Assembly: GCF_001831475.1 (NCBI RefSeq)
Contig: NZ_CP017688.1
Location: 806,001-870,000 of the forward strand
Length of the DNA: 64,000 nt
Direction of reading: 5' to 3'
Source of the DNA: Flavobacterium crassostreae
GTDB taxonomy: Bacteria; Bacteroidota; Bacteroidia; Flavobacteriales; Flavobacteriaceae
A program made the position numbers and the translations under genes. A model generated the notes under the pieces. That model did not search any database. It saw nothing but the letters and a program-made list of their open reading frames with translations, and was not told where the DNA came from. Positions 1 through 9,044 of this stretch are shown here, piece after piece (the first letter of the stretch is position 1; the number at the start of each line of letters is the position of its first letter).

Positions 1-1130
1 CCGGAATAAAAGCAGTAGATGCAATGATCCCAGTAGGTAGAGGACAACGTGAGCTAGTTATTGGTGACCGTCAAACGGGTAAATCTACAGTTTGTATTGA
101 TACAATCTTAAATCAAAAAGAATTTTACGATGCAGGGAAACCCGTATTTTGTATCTATGTTGCCATTGGACAAAAAGCTTCGACAGTAGCAGGAATTGCA
201 AAAATGTTAGAAGAAAAAGGTGCTATGGCCTATACCGTTATTGTAGCAGCTAATGCTTCTGACCCAGCTCCAATGCAAGTATATGCTCCTTTCGCAGGTG
301 CAGCCATTGGAGAATATTTTAGAGATTCAGGTCGTCCTGCTTTAATTGTTTATGATGATTTATCTAAACAAGCAGTTGCTTACCGTGAGGTATCTCTTTT
401 ATTAAGAAGACCACCCGGACGTGAAGCATATCCAGGAGATGTATTTTACTTACACAGTCGTTTATTAGAGCGTGCTTGTAAAGTAATTGCAGACGATGGA
501 ATTGCCAAAAACATGAACGATTTGCCAGATTCTTTAAAAGGTATCGTTAAAGGTGGTGGTTCCTTAACGGCATTGCCTATTATTGAAACACAAGCTGGAG
601 ACGTATCTGCATACATCCCAACCAACGTAATCTCTATTACAGATGGACAAATATTCTTGGATGGAGATTTGTTTAACTCAGGGGTTCGTCCAGCAATTAA
701 CGTAGGTATTTCGGTATCTCGTGTTGGAGGTAATGCACAAATTAAATCCATGAAAAAAGTAGCCGGAACCTTAAAACTAGATCAAGCACAATTCCGTGAA
801 TTGGAAGCGTTTGCTAAATTTGGTTCGGATCTAGATGCCGTTACTTTAAACGTAATTGAAAAAGGAAAAAGAAACGTTGAGATCTTAAAGCAAGGTTTAA
901 ACGATCCATATACCGTAGAAGACCAAGTAGCAATAATCTATGCAGGTTCTAAAAACTTATTAAAAAATGTACCTGTAAATAAAGTGAGAGAATTTGAGAA
1001 AGATTTCTTAGAATTTTTGAACAACAAACACAGAGCTACATTAGATGCTTTAAAAGCAGGTAAGCTAACCGACGAAATTACGGATGTAATTCAATCTGTG
1101 GCAAAAGAAGTTTCAGCAAAATATAACTAA
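1..1130 (+). CDS. atpA: ATP synthase F1 subunit alpha (5' truncated by window edge)
   Basis: Alpha subunit of the F1 catalytic head of the membrane ATP synthase; it binds nucleotide at non-catalytic sites and alternates with beta subunits. The reading frame is open from base 3, upstream of the first ATG at 24, so the N-terminus (about 150 residues by comparison with typical alpha subunits) lies outside the window. The P-loop GDRQTGKST is near the start of the fragment, followed by the conserved [20 protein letters not shown] stretch and the alpha-type [19 protein letters not shown] segment. The C-terminus is complete and ends in TAA. atpG follows after 100 bp, as in standard atp operons. Confidence 0.97.
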   Translation, partial: GIKAVDAMIPVGRGQRELVIGDRQTGKSTVCIDTILNQKEFYDAGKPVFCIYVAIGQKASTVAGIAKMLEEKGAMAYTVIVAANASDPAPMQVYAPFAGAAIGEYFRDSGRPALIVYDDLSKQAVAYREVSLLLRRPPGREAYPGDVFYLHSRLLERACKVIADDGIAKNMNDLPDSLKGIVKGGGSLTALPIIETQAGDVSAYIPTNVISITDGQIFLDGDLFNSGVRPAINVGISVSRVGGNAQIKSMKKVAGTLKLDQAQFRELEAFAKFGSDLDAVTLNVIEKGKRNVEILKQGLNDPYTVEDQVAIIYAGSKNLLKNVPVNKVREFEKDFLEFLNNKHRATLDALKAGKLTDEITDVIQSVAKEVSAKYN

Positions 1131-1144
1131 AAATAGTCCAAGTT

Positions 1145-1210
1145 GTAAAGTCCAAAGTCTTAAAGTCAATTAACTGGCTTGAAAATGACTTTAGACTTTA
1201 TAACTTTAGG
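1145..1210. repeat. AT-rich intercistronic palindrome, atpA-atpG
   Basis: The gap between atpA and atpG is filled by an imperfect inverted repeat. The left arm (about 1145-1168) consists of AAAGTC-like units, the right arm (about 1187-1210) of the complementary GACTTT-like units, around a loop of roughly 18 nt. There is no T-tract typical of an intrinsic terminator. Similar palindromes occur at 31342-31413 and 55541-55607, also between co-directional genes of one operon. Confidence 0.6.
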
Positions 1211-1230
1211 GCATTAGACTAAAATAAAAA

Positions 1231-2091
1231 ATGGCAAATTTAAAGGAAATCCGTAATAGAATTACTTCCGTTTCATCTACGATGCAGATTACATCCGCGA
1301 TGAAAATGGTTTCTGCTGCAAAGCTAAAAAAAGCACAAGATGCAATTACTGCAATGCGCCCTTATGCCGAAAAATTAACAGAATTACTACAAAATCTTTC
1401 TGCTACACTCGAAGGAGATGCAGGAGGCGAATTTACCACACAACGTGAAGTAAAAAAAGTTTTGTTGGTTGCAATTACATCCAACAGAGGTTTATGTGGG
1501 GCGTTCAACACCAATGTAATTAAAGGTGCCAAAACCCGTGCAGCTCACTACCAAGGAAAACAAGTAGATATTTTTGCAATTGGTAAAAAAGGAAATGACG
1601 TATTGGCCAAAACCAACTCCGTAATTGCGAACCAAAGTGCAGTGTATGATAATTTGACTTTTGATGCCGTAGCTGCAATTGCCGAAACACTAACTCAAAA
1701 ATTTGTTTCTGGAGAGTATGACAGAATAGAATTGATTTACAATCAGTTTAAAAATGCTGCCACACAAATTGTTCAAACCGAACAATTTTTGCCGCTAGCA
1801 CCAATTCAATCGGACGTAGTAGCTTCTACTGGAGACTATATCTTTGAACCTTCTAAAGAAGAAATTGTATTAACATTGATCCCAAAATCATTAAAAATGC
1901 AATTATACAAAGGTATTCGGGATTCTTTTGCCTCCGAGCACGGCGCACGTATGACTGCCATGCACAAAGCAACCGATAATGCCACAGAATTAAGAAATCA
2001 ATTAAAATTAACCTATAACAAAGCCCGTCAAGCTGCAATTACCAACGAGATCTTAGAGATTGTTGGAGGAGCCGAAGCTTTGAAAGGATAA
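1231..2091 (+). CDS. atpG: ATP synthase F1 subunit gamma
   Basis: Central rotor stalk of F1; it couples proton flow through Fo to conformational change in the alpha/beta head. The 286-residue length is normal. The N-terminal helix carries the conserved pattern ANLKEIRNRITSVSSTMQIT and the MKMVSAAKLKKA segment, the middle has TSNRGLCGAFNTN, and the C-terminal helix contains the ATDNATELRNQLKLTYNKAR motif. It is the last gene of the atp run here: a strong terminator follows 33 bp after the stop codon. Confidence 0.97.
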   Translation: MANLKEIRNRITSVSSTMQITSAMKMVSAAKLKKAQDAITAMRPYAEKLTELLQNLSATLEGDAGGEFTTQREVKKVLLVAITSNRGLCGAFNTNVIKGAKTRAAHYQGKQVDIFAIGKKGNDVLAKTNSVIANQSAVYDNLTFDAVAAIAETLTQKFVSGEYDRIELIYNQFKNAATQIVQTEQFLPLAPIQSDVVASTGDYIFEPSKEEIVLTLIPKSLKMQLYKGIRDSFASEHGARMTAMHKATDNATELRNQLKLTYNKARQAAITNEILEIVGGAEALKG

Positions 2092-2123
2092 ATTTAGGAT
2101 TTAAAAAGCCTAACAATTTCTGC

Positions 2124-2160
2124 AAAAAAGAGCCTTACCATAAAGTAAGGCTCTTTTTTT
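2124..2160 (+). terminator. Intrinsic terminator of the atp operon
   Basis: A perfect 12-bp stem (AAAGAGCCTTAC at 2127-2138 with GTAAGGCTCTTT at 2145-2156) with a 6-nt loop is followed by a T-run. It lies directly downstream of atpG. Confidence 0.9.
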
Positions 2161-2321
2161 ATAGCTATTTCACGCTTGATCACAAACCACAATCTACAAA
2201 AGGAGTCCAACATCTAGCAAAAAATCGTAGCAAACCACCCCAATAACTATTTTATCAGAACCACAAACCAAAATAAAAGCAATCCTTAGTATTGTACTAC
2301 AGAATAAACCGAAGAATTAGT

Positions 2322-2329
2322 TATTTTTG
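2322..2329 (+). promoter_or_regulatory. Candidate -7 box TATTTTTG
   Basis: Matches the Bacteroidota consensus TANNTTTG, about 30 nt before the flippase start. No clear TTTG was found at the expected upstream spacing, so it is a weak call. Confidence 0.35.
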
Positions 2330-2359
2330 TTCTACTAAAAATCAATAAAACATACCATT

Positions 2360-3838
2360 TTGGGATTATATAAAAATCTTTTTAAGCAAACTGCTATTTA
2401 TGGCCTGGCAACCGTATTGCCCAGAATGTTTAGCTTTTTGCTAGTTCCACTCTACACCAATTTATTGCCCAAGGCCGCATACGGCCAAGTATCCATCATA
2501 TTTGCCTACATGATATTCTTTAATGTAATCCTAGCCTACGGAATGGAAACCGCATTTTTTAGATTTTACAGCAAAGAAAAAAACAAAACCAACGTAATAG
2601 AAACCTCCATGGTCTCTATTTTTTGGACCACCGTTATGTTTTTGTTTTGCGCCCTATTATATCGGAGCACCCTAGCAGAATGGTCCGGCATAGAAGTACA
2701 ATATATCGGGTACACCATCTGGATACTAGCCTTAGATGCTTTAGTAATCCTACCGTTTTCAAAACTAAGAGCCACCCAAAAATCCATGACGTATGCCACC
2801 ATCAAAATAGCAAACGTAATAACCAACCTAATTCTAAGCATCTTTTTTTTAGTCTATTTACCACAAATGGCACAACACCATCCCGAAGGATTTTGGAGTT
2901 CCATATACCTAGATAACTTTCAGATAGGCTATATCTTTCTAGCCAACATAATAGCCAGTTTCTTAACCTTTGTAATACTTTCGCCAGATTATTTCTTGCT
3001 AAAATGGAAATTTGACTTCGCACTCTGGAAAAAAATGATGCGCTACAGCTTGCCAATTTTAGTAGCCGGAATAGCCTTTGCCATCAACGAACAATTTGAC
3101 AAAATACTACTAGCCAAACTCCTACCCACCAACATCGCAGACTCCGAGGTTGGAGTCTATTCTGCCTGTTACAAACTAGGACTGTTTATGGTTTTGTACA
3201 GAACCGCCTACACCCTAGGGATAGAGCCCTTCTTCTTTAGCCATGCCTCAGACAAAAACGCCCCACAAACCTACGCCACCGTAACCAAATACTTTGTCAT
3301 CTTTGGATCCTTCATACTACTGACCGTAATAGTATTTGCAGATCTGTTCAAACAAATAATGATACAAGACCCCTCCTATTGGGTAGCCATGAAAGTAGTA
3401 CCACTAATAATCCTAGCCAATTTCTTTTTAGGGATCTACACCAACCTGTCGGTATGGTACAAACTGATAGACAAAACCCAAATAGGAGCCTATATCTCCA
3501 TTGCAGGCGCCGCGATCACCCTAGTGCTCAATTACCTACTGATCCCAAGCATGAGCTATTATGGATCCGCAATTGCAACCCTAGCAGCCTATGGCAGCAT
3601 GATGTTGATTTCGTATTATCTGGGCAATAAATACTATCCCATTCCGTACGATTTACCCAAAATAGGGAGCTATCTCTTGCTTTCCATACTTTTCTCAGCA
3701 GTATCCTTTTATGGATTCCGAGAAAATTATTACATAGGAATAGCCCTCCTACTACTGTTTCTATACTACATATACCATAACGAAAAAGCAATTCTAATAA
3801 AAATAATAAACCAAAAAAAGCAACCAAAAATGCATTAG
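2360..3838 (+). CDS. Polysaccharide/lipid-linked oligosaccharide flippase (Wzx/MATE-like)
   Basis: Multi-pass inner-membrane protein of 492 residues, of the MOP (MATE/Wzx/MurJ) exporter superfamily. It begins with the characteristic amphipathic start GLYKNLFKQTAIYGLATVLPR followed by FSFLLVPLYTNLL, and many hydrophobic segments run to the end. The expected role is flipping lipid-linked sugars for surface polysaccharide; the substrate cannot be read from sequence. The start codon is TTG: the next ATG comes after the conserved N-terminal helix, so TTG is preferred. It heads a plus-strand run with dut and a sugar nucleotidyltransferase, which fits an envelope-sugar context. A structured intergenic element follows right after the stop. 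Confidence 0.88.
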   Translation: MGLYKNLFKQTAIYGLATVLPRMFSFLLVPLYTNLLPKAAYGQVSIIFAYMIFFNVILAYGMETAFFRFYSKEKNKTNVIETSMVSIFWTTVMFLFCALLYRSTLAEWSGIEVQYIGYTIWILALDALVILPFSKLRATQKSMTYATIKIANVITNLILSIFFLVYLPQMAQHHPEGFWSSIYLDNFQIGYIFLANIIASFLTFVILSPDYFLLKWKFDFALWKKMMRYSLPILVAGIAFAINEQFDKILLAKLLPTNIADSEVGVYSACYKLGLFMVLYRTAYTLGIEPFFFSHASDKNAPQTYATVTKYFVIFGSFILLTVIVFADLFKQIMIQDPSYWVAMKVVPLIILANFFLGIYTNLSVWYKLIDKTQIGAYISIAGAAITLVLNYLLIPSMSYYGSAIATLAAYGSMMLISYYLGNKYYPIPYDLPKIGSYLLLSILFSAVSFYGFRENYYIGIALLLLFLYYIYHNEKAILIKIINQKKQPKMH

Positions 3839-3918
3839 GAGCCAATCCTGCTATCCGCTATATCTTTTCTTGCCTCCCAAAAAAGGCAAGAAAAGGATGC
3901 CGCTACTATCAGGGCTAA
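3839..3918 (+). repeat. Structured dispersed element, copy A
   Basis: Starts at the flippase stop codon. Outer CCTG (3847-3850) can pair with CAGG (3910-3913). Inside is a perfect 11-bp stem, TTTTCTTGCCT (3865-3875) with AGGCAAGAAAA (3884-3894). The left spacer is 14 nt (ending CGCTATATC) and the right spacer 15 nt (starting GGATGCCGCT). The inner helix can extend as TATC pairing with GGATG around one bulged G. Copies with the same geometry are at 18626-18697 and 48111-48188. No T-tract follows, so it is not a standard terminator. Confidence 0.7.
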
Positions 3919-3952
3919 AAACCACCAAATCAGAACACCAATACCCACAAAC

Positions 3953-4387
3953 ATGAACATACAAATCATTAATACATCCGAACACCCTTTGCCAGAATAC
4001 GCCACCATAGCCTCCGCCGGTATGGATTTACGAGCCAATCTCAAAGACCCCATCACCCTCCAACCATTAGAAAGAGCCATCATAAAAACCGGAATATTTA
4101 TGGCCCTACCCACCGGCTACGAAGCCCAAGTACGGCCCCGTAGCGGCTTGGCTTTCAAACACGGAATCACCGTATTGAACAGCCCAGGCACAATAGATGC
4201 AGATTACCGTGGCGAAATTGGAGTAATTTTAGTAAATTTATCCAATGAAGCCTTTGTAGTCCAAAATGGAGAACGCATAGCCCAATTAATTCTAGCCAAG
4301 CACGAACGCGCCCAATGGCAAGAAGTAACCGAACTATCCCAAACCACTCGTGGAGAAGGCGGATTTGGTAGCACTGGATCCAAATAG
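3953..4387 (+). CDS. dut: dUTP diphosphatase (dUTPase)
   Basis: Hydrolyses dUTP to dUMP and PPi, supplying dTMP precursor and keeping uracil out of DNA. All five trimeric dUTPase motifs are present: AGMDLRAN (about 22-29), [11 protein letters not shown] (61-71), [15 protein letters not shown] (79-93, with catalytic D82 and Y85), GERIAQLI (106-113) and the C-terminal [11 protein letters not shown] (132-142) that closes over the active site. The 144-residue length is typical. It lies between the flippase and the nucleotidyltransferase on the same strand. Confidence 0.97.
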   Translation: MNIQIINTSEHPLPEYATIASAGMDLRANLKDPITLQPLERAIIKTGIFMALPTGYEAQVRPRSGLAFKHGITVLNSPGTIDADYRGEIGVILVNLSNEAFVVQNGERIAQLILAKHERAQWQEVTELSQTTRGEGGFGSTGSK

Positions 4388-4452
4388 GGCATCCAAGCCC
4401 ACAAGGCAGTCATAAAACAAATTAAAACAACAATAAATTAAAACCCTACTTA

Positions 4453-4486
4453 CCCCTAGTAGTAGTTCCCCAATGGGGGTTAGGGG
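4453..4486 (+). other. GC-rich hairpin just upstream of a start codon
   Basis: CCCCTA (4453-4458) can pair with TAGGGG (4481-4486), and CCCC (4468-4471) with GGGG (4475-4478) inside it, ending 6 nt before the ATG at 4493. It is unusually GC-rich for this AT-rich chromosome. It could influence translation of the downstream gene or be a degenerate dispersed repeat. Confidence 0.4.
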
Positions 4487-4492
4487 ACGTAT

Positions 4493-5509
4493 ATGAAAAT
4501 AATCGTACCAATGGCAGGACGAGGTTCTCGTCTTCGCCCACACTCACTAACCGTTCCAAAACCATTAATACCAGTAGCAGGCAAACCAATAGTCCACCGA
4601 CTGGTTGAAGACATCGCCAAAATATTAAAAGAACCCATTGAAGAAATCGCATTTATACTAGGAGACGAAGCCTTTTTTGGAGCAGAAGTAGTAAAAAGCC
4701 TCGAAGAACTAGCACAAGGATTAGGAGCCAAAGCCACCATCTACCGTCAAGACAAACCACTAGGTACCGGTCACGCCATTATGTGTGCCAAAGAATCCCT
4801 ATCTGGTCCAGCCGTAATAGCCTATGCAGACACGCTCATTAGAGCAGATTTTGATCTAGATCCCACAGCAGATGCCGTAATTTGGGTCAAACAAGTAGAC
4901 CAACCCGAGGCCTTTGGAGTAGTAAAAATGAACGCCAATAACGAAATTACTGAATTAGTCGAAAAACCAACCCAATTTGTAAGTGACCTTGCCGTTATCG
5001 GCATCTATTATTTCAAAGAAGTAGGCAATTTAAAAAAAGAACTACAAAACGTATTGGACAACAACATCCAAAACGGAGGCGAATACCAAATCAACGACGG
5101 CATAAAAGCCATGATGCAACAAGGCAGCATTTTTAAAACCGGTAGTGTAGACCAATGGATGGATTGCGGAAACAAAAACGTAACCGTAGAGACCAACACC
5201 AGAATGCTCGGTTTTTTAGAAAAAGACCAAGTAAATATGGTAGCCTCCAACGTACGATTAGACAACGCAACCATCATACCGCCATGTTATATAGGCGAAG
5301 ACGTAATTTTAAAAAACGCCACCGTAGGGCCAAATGTCTCCTTAGGTAAAGGATGCCACGTAAGCAACAGTACCATAAAAAACAGCTTGGTGCAAACCCA
5401 TGCTCACCTCACCAACGCAAAATTAGACAATGCCATGATAGGCAACCATGTAAAATTTAATGGCGATTTTACAAGCATCAGCATTGGAGATTACTCCGTT
5501 TTAGAATAG
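4493..5509 (+). CDS. Sugar-phosphate nucleotidyltransferase with beta-helix tail
   Basis: NTP_transferase family protein of 338 residues that should couple a sugar 1-phosphate to an NTP to form an activated sugar. The nucleotide-binding signature is at the N-terminus (PMAGRGSRLRP, then TVPKPLIPVAGKPI); a PLGTGHAI segment, the YADTL metal/acid site and the VEKP motif follow. The last 80 residues or so have hexapeptide-like repeats (NATIIPPCYIGEDVILKNAT), indicating a left-handed beta-helix as in glucose-1-phosphate thymidylyltransferase-like or GlmU-like proteins. The specific sugar and NTP cannot be assigned. The neighbouring flippase suggests polysaccharide precursor synthesis. Confidence 0.9.
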   Translation: MKIIVPMAGRGSRLRPHSLTVPKPLIPVAGKPIVHRLVEDIAKILKEPIEEIAFILGDEAFFGAEVVKSLEELAQGLGAKATIYRQDKPLGTGHAIMCAKESLSGPAVIAYADTLIRADFDLDPTADAVIWVKQVDQPEAFGVVKMNANNEITELVEKPTQFVSDLAVIGIYYFKEVGNLKKELQNVLDNNIQNGGEYQINDGIKAMMQQGSIFKTGSVDQWMDCGNKNVTVETNTRMLGFLEKDQVNMVASNVRLDNATIIPPCYIGEDVILKNATVGPNVSLGKGCHVSNSTIKNSLVQTHAHLTNAKLDNAMIGNHVKFNGDFTSISIGDYSVLE

Positions 5510-5526
5510 CATTAAACACGCAGACC

Positions 5527-5562
5527 ACACCTACACGTGCATCTGTACGAGTAGGTGTTTTA
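5527..5562 (+). terminator. Hairpin with short T-run after nucleotidyltransferase gene
   Basis: ACACCTAC (5527-5534) pairs perfectly with GTAGGTGT (5551-5558), and the inner CGTGCA/TGTACG adds further pairing. The TTTTAT tail is a weak U-tract, so termination may be partial. It separates the nucleotidyltransferase from the following three-gene set. Confidence 0.6.
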
Positions 5563-5573
5563 TAAATATACCC

Positions 5574-6929
5574 ATGAAAAAGAAAGCACTCTTATTGCTG
5601 TTTTTTGTTTTGCTCAGCAATTCCAATAGGCTATTGGCGCAAACACAACCAGAGGTTAGCAAGCAAGATACCGCTACATTTCAGGAATATTTTTATGAGT
5701 CTTTAAAACAAAAAGCTATCGAAAATTATGACAAAGCCATAAACGCATTACAACAATGCCAAACCATTGACCCACAAAACGCTACAATTTATTTTGAGTT
5801 AGGAAAAAACTATTTGGCCCTAAAACAATACCAAAATGCCTATTCGTCCTTTGAGCATGCCACCCAGATAGACCCTAGCAACAAGTGGTTTTGGGTAGGA
5901 ATGTACGATGTAAGTTACGCCACCAAAGACTATTCTACTGGCATAAAGGTACTAGACAAACTGATTGTTTTAGACCCAAAATTTAAAGAAGATTTAGTAT
6001 CCCTTTACATGAATACTAGAGCGTTTGACAAAGCATTAGACTTAATCAACGCACTCAATGAGCACGTTGGTTCTACAGACCGAAGAGAGGCCTACAAACT
6101 TCAAATTTTATCCGAACCCAAATACCAAACTGCCGAAATTGCCAACCTAGAAACCCAAATACAAAAATACCCCAAGGTAGAGTCCAATTATATTGCCCTA
6201 ATTTATTTGTATTCCAAAAACAATAGCCTAGGCAAAGTAGCGCTCACCGTAAAAAAACTAGAGCAGCACATCCCAACTTCAGAATGGGCACAAGTAAGTT
6301 TATTTAAAAATTATCTAGAAAACAATCAGGGCCCAAAAGCAGTACAAGCCATGACAATTGTTCTAAAAAGCACCCAAATAGACTCCAAAATTAAACACCG
6401 AGTTCTAAACGAGTTTTTGTTATTTGTTACAAAAAACCCACAATATAGCCCCGATTTAGACACTGCCATAAGTTATTTTGATCACGATCCCGAAATAAAC
6501 GTAGCCTTAGAGATAGGCAAATTTTACCACAGCAAAAAACAATTTGACAAAGCCATAACGCTCTACCAAAAAGCCATTAAAAACAGCAACACCACAGATT
6601 TAGAAACCAATTTATTATTGTTAGAAGCCTATGTTGCCGTCCAAAAATTCGAAGAAGTAGCCCGCCAAACCGAAGCATTACTTGGCCTATTTCCGGCACA
6701 ACCCCAATTGTATTATTATTCGGGTCTTGCCTACAACCAACTACAACAATTCCAGAAAGCCAAAGATGCGCTAGAGTCTGGCCAAGATTATCTGATAGAA
6801 GACTTGCCTCTAGAGATAAATTTTAATATACAGTTAGGCCAAGCCTATAGCGGTTTAGGAGACACCAAGAAAAAAGAATTTTATTTCTCTAAAGCCAATA
6901 AATTAGTAACGGAATCTAAGAAACAATAA
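5574..6929 (+). CDS. Secreted/periplasmic tetratricopeptide-repeat protein
   Basis: A 451-residue protein with an N-terminal signal peptide (hydrophobic core ALLLLFFVLLSN, likely cleavage after LLAQ) and successive TPR-like helical pairs (for example ATIYFELGKNYLALKQYQNA near residues 65-85, and QFDKAITLYQKAI around residue 325). TPRs mediate protein-protein contacts; the partner is unknown. It is followed after 6 bp by a DUF4292 lipoprotein and then an EnvC-like protein, an arrangement common in Flavobacteriia that suggests a shared job in the periplasm or cell envelope. No catalytic motif is seen. Confidence 0.85.
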   Translation: MKKKALLLLFFVLLSNSNRLLAQTQPEVSKQDTATFQEYFYESLKQKAIENYDKAINALQQCQTIDPQNATIYFELGKNYLALKQYQNAYSSFEHATQIDPSNKWFWVGMYDVSYATKDYSTGIKVLDKLIVLDPKFKEDLVSLYMNTRAFDKALDLINALNEHVGSTDRREAYKLQILSEPKYQTAEIANLETQIQKYPKVESNYIALIYLYSKNNSLGKVALTVKKLEQHIPTSEWAQVSLFKNYLENNQGPKAVQAMTIVLKSTQIDSKIKHRVLNEFLLFVTKNPQYSPDLDTAISYFDHDPEINVALEIGKFYHSKKQFDKAITLYQKAIKNSNTTDLETNLLLLEAYVAVQKFEEVARQTEALLGLFPAQPQLYYYSGLAYNQLQQFQKAKDALESGQDYLIEDLPLEINFNIQLGQAYSGLGDTKKKEFYFSKANKLVTESKKQ

Positions 6930-6935
6930 TTATTT

Positions 6936-7706
6936 ATGAAAAAAATTGCCGCCTTTTTGCTTCTCATTATGGTGATTTCGTGCAAAATCAAAGCAGTCAG
7001 CACCGCAGCAACTACACCTGCAAGCTACCTTAAGGCCAAAACCATAATAGACACGCATTACAAAAACCAGATAGACTATACCACTTTGTACCTAAAAGCC
7101 AACGCTCGCTTTGCAGACAGCAAACAAACGCAAAACGTAACGGCAGAGATACGCATCAAAAAAGACGAACAAATTTTAGTAAGCATTCGTTTTTTGGGTA
7201 TAACCATGGCCAAAGCCTCCATTACTCCAAGCTCCGTGCAGTATTATGAAAAAATTAAAGGCACGTATTTTGAAGGAGACTTTAGCTCTTTGAGCGCTTG
7301 GTTGGGCACGGATTTAGACTACAACAAGATCCAAAATATGCTAACAGGAGAAGCCTTGGATGATTTAACCAAAGGCAAATACCTAGAGTCTCTAACAGAC
7401 CAATTGTATCGATTAGAAGCTGTAGCCAAAACCAACACCCAAAAAACCTTTTATATAGATGCCACAGATTTTAAAGTAAAAAAACAAGAACTCATCCAAG
7501 CCAAAGAAGGAAGAATGATGCAAATTCTATATGCCGACACCCAGCAATTTGCGCCCTATACCTTGCCAACCAACGTAGTTATTACCAGCTATCAGAATGC
7601 AGATAAGGCCGAAATTAATTTGAATTACAATACGGTTTCGTATAATGAAGAACTTTCTTTTCCATATAGTGTTCCAAATGGTTATAATAGAATTATAATT
7701 AAGTAA
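6936..7706 (+). CDS. DUF4292 family lipoprotein
   Basis: A 256-residue predicted lipoprotein: the signal peptide ends in a lipobox-like VISC with the lipidated Cys around residue 16. The body resembles DUF4292, a Bacteroidota family probably related to LolA/LppX-like outer-membrane lipoprotein carriers (the RIKKDEQILVSIRFLGITMA segment is characteristic). The function is not established. It is tightly packed with the TPR gene upstream (6 bp) and the EnvC-like gene downstream (23 bp), so the three are very likely co-transcribed. Confidence 0.85.
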   Translation: MKKIAAFLLLIMVISCKIKAVSTAATTPASYLKAKTIIDTHYKNQIDYTTLYLKANARFADSKQTQNVTAEIRIKKDEQILVSIRFLGITMAKASITPSSVQYYEKIKGTYFEGDFSSLSAWLGTDLDYNKIQNMLTGEALDDLTKGKYLESLTDQLYRLEAVAKTNTQKTFYIDATDFKVKKQELIQAKEGRMMQILYADTQQFAPYTLPTNVVITSYQNADKAEINLNYNTVSYNEELSFPYSVPNGYNRIIIK

Positions 7707-7729
7707 ATTTGCCAAAATAAATTTTCAAG

Positions 7730-9019
7730 ATGCCAAAATTTTTCCTTAGCCTAATTTGTATTTGCCTGACTACAGTGTTGTGGAGTCAATCTACTCAACA
7801 AGAAAAGTTAGAGCAAAGAAAGGCACAGATTCAGAAAGAAATAAAAGATAACGAAAAGTTATTGCAATCCGTAAAGTCGAAAGAAAAATCGGCTATGAAC
7901 GTGTATATGATTCAAAAAAATAAAATCAGACTCAAAGAAAACCTAATACATACCACCGAAAAGCAAACCAAGCTTTTGGCAAATGACATGTATATCAACC
8001 AGATAAAGATTAATAAATTAAACAAAGAATTGGCCATTCTCAAAGAAGATTATGCCAAAATGATTGTAAAATCATACAAAAGCAGATCCGAGCAAAGTAG
8101 AGCCATGTTTATACTTTCTTCCGAAACTTTTTTGCAGGCATACAAAAGAGCTCAATATTTAAAACAATACACCAATTTTAGAAAATCCCAAGGAGAAGAA
8201 ATTAAATCTAAATCTACCGATTTAATACAGGTTAACAAAAAGCTGAGCGGACAAAAAGTAGTCAAACAAAAATTACTTGCCGAGAACGTAAAGGAGCGTA
8301 CGGTGCTAGAAAAAGAAAAAATAGTACAAGAAAAGTTGGTTAACGAAATCAAGAAAGACAAAAACAGAATTGTTTCGGATATCCGCAAGAAACAAAGAGA
8401 ATCCAAAACCATAGACAAGCAAATTGACCGTTTGATTAGAGCTGCCATTGCCGAAGCCAATAGAAAAGCAGCACTCGAAAAAGCCAAAGCCAAAGCACTC
8501 GCCGAAAAATCCAATGCAACACCCAAAGAAGTAGCCGCCACGGCCGCCAAAGAACCTGTCTCTTCTTCAAGGATTGAATTGACCCCAGAATCCAAATTAA
8601 TAGCAGATAACTTTAGAGCCAACCGAGGCAGTTTGCCATGGCCTGTAGAAAAAGGATTTATATCCTTAGGCTACGGTAACCAAGCACACCCCATTTACAA
8701 TACTCTGGTTATACACAACAGTGGTGTCGAAATCACCACCAACGAAGGTGCCAATGCTAGAGCCGTATTTGGAGGAGAAGTAGCAAGTGTGATGGTATTA
8801 TCACCAGTTAACAAAGCCGTAATGATCCAGCACGGGGATTATTTTACGATTTACCAAAACTTAAGTTCTGTATCGGTAAACAAAGGCGATAAAATAAGCA
8901 TCAAACAAACCATAGGACGTGTCAGAACCAATGGGGATACCGGCAAAACAGTAATCAAATTTTTGTTATTACAAAATACCACCTACACAGATCCTAAGGG
9001 ATGGTTGTCCAATAAATAA
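7730..9019 (+). CDS. EnvC-like murein hydrolase activator (degenerate M23/LytM domain)
   Basis: A 429-residue exported protein: signal peptide (cleavage near VLWSQ), a long lysine/glutamate-rich coiled coil (about residues 22-260) and a C-terminal LytM fold (about 300-429). The architecture matches EnvC, which activates amidases at the division septum. The metal site is degraded: the first motif reads HNSGVE (Glu instead of the usual Asp), the usual YAHLS reads YQNLS, and the HxH motif is replaced by IKFLLL. It is therefore probably an activator or scaffold rather than an active endopeptidase. It is last in the TPR-DUF4292-EnvC operon and is followed by a bidirectional terminator. Confidence 0.9.
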   Translation: MPKFFLSLICICLTTVLWSQSTQQEKLEQRKAQIQKEIKDNEKLLQSVKSKEKSAMNVYMIQKNKIRLKENLIHTTEKQTKLLANDMYINQIKINKLNKELAILKEDYAKMIVKSYKSRSEQSRAMFILSSETFLQAYKRAQYLKQYTNFRKSQGEEIKSKSTDLIQVNKKLSGQKVVKQKLLAENVKERTVLEKEKIVQEKLVNEIKKDKNRIVSDIRKKQRESKTIDKQIDRLIRAAIAEANRKAALEKAKAKALAEKSNATPKEVAATAAKEPVSSSRIELTPESKLIADNFRANRGSLPWPVEKGFISLGYGNQAHPIYNTLVIHNSGVEITTNEGANARAVFGGEVASVMVLSPVNKAVMIQHGDYFTIYQNLSSVSVNKGDKISIKQTIGRVRTNGDTGKTVIKFLLLQNTTYTDPKGWLSNK

Positions 9020-9044
9020 GGTATTGGATCGATACCATACCCAA

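Noticed and set aside
1145..1210. CRISPR-like or tandem repeat array
   Set aside because: The units form a palindrome rather than evenly spaced repeats with unique spacers. No cas gene is present in the window.
8152..8622. 156-codon minus-strand frame inside the EnvC-like gene
   Set aside because: It is opposite the coiled-coil region, whose Lys/Glu codons read backwards as Ser/Leu/Phe; there is no start context or family match.
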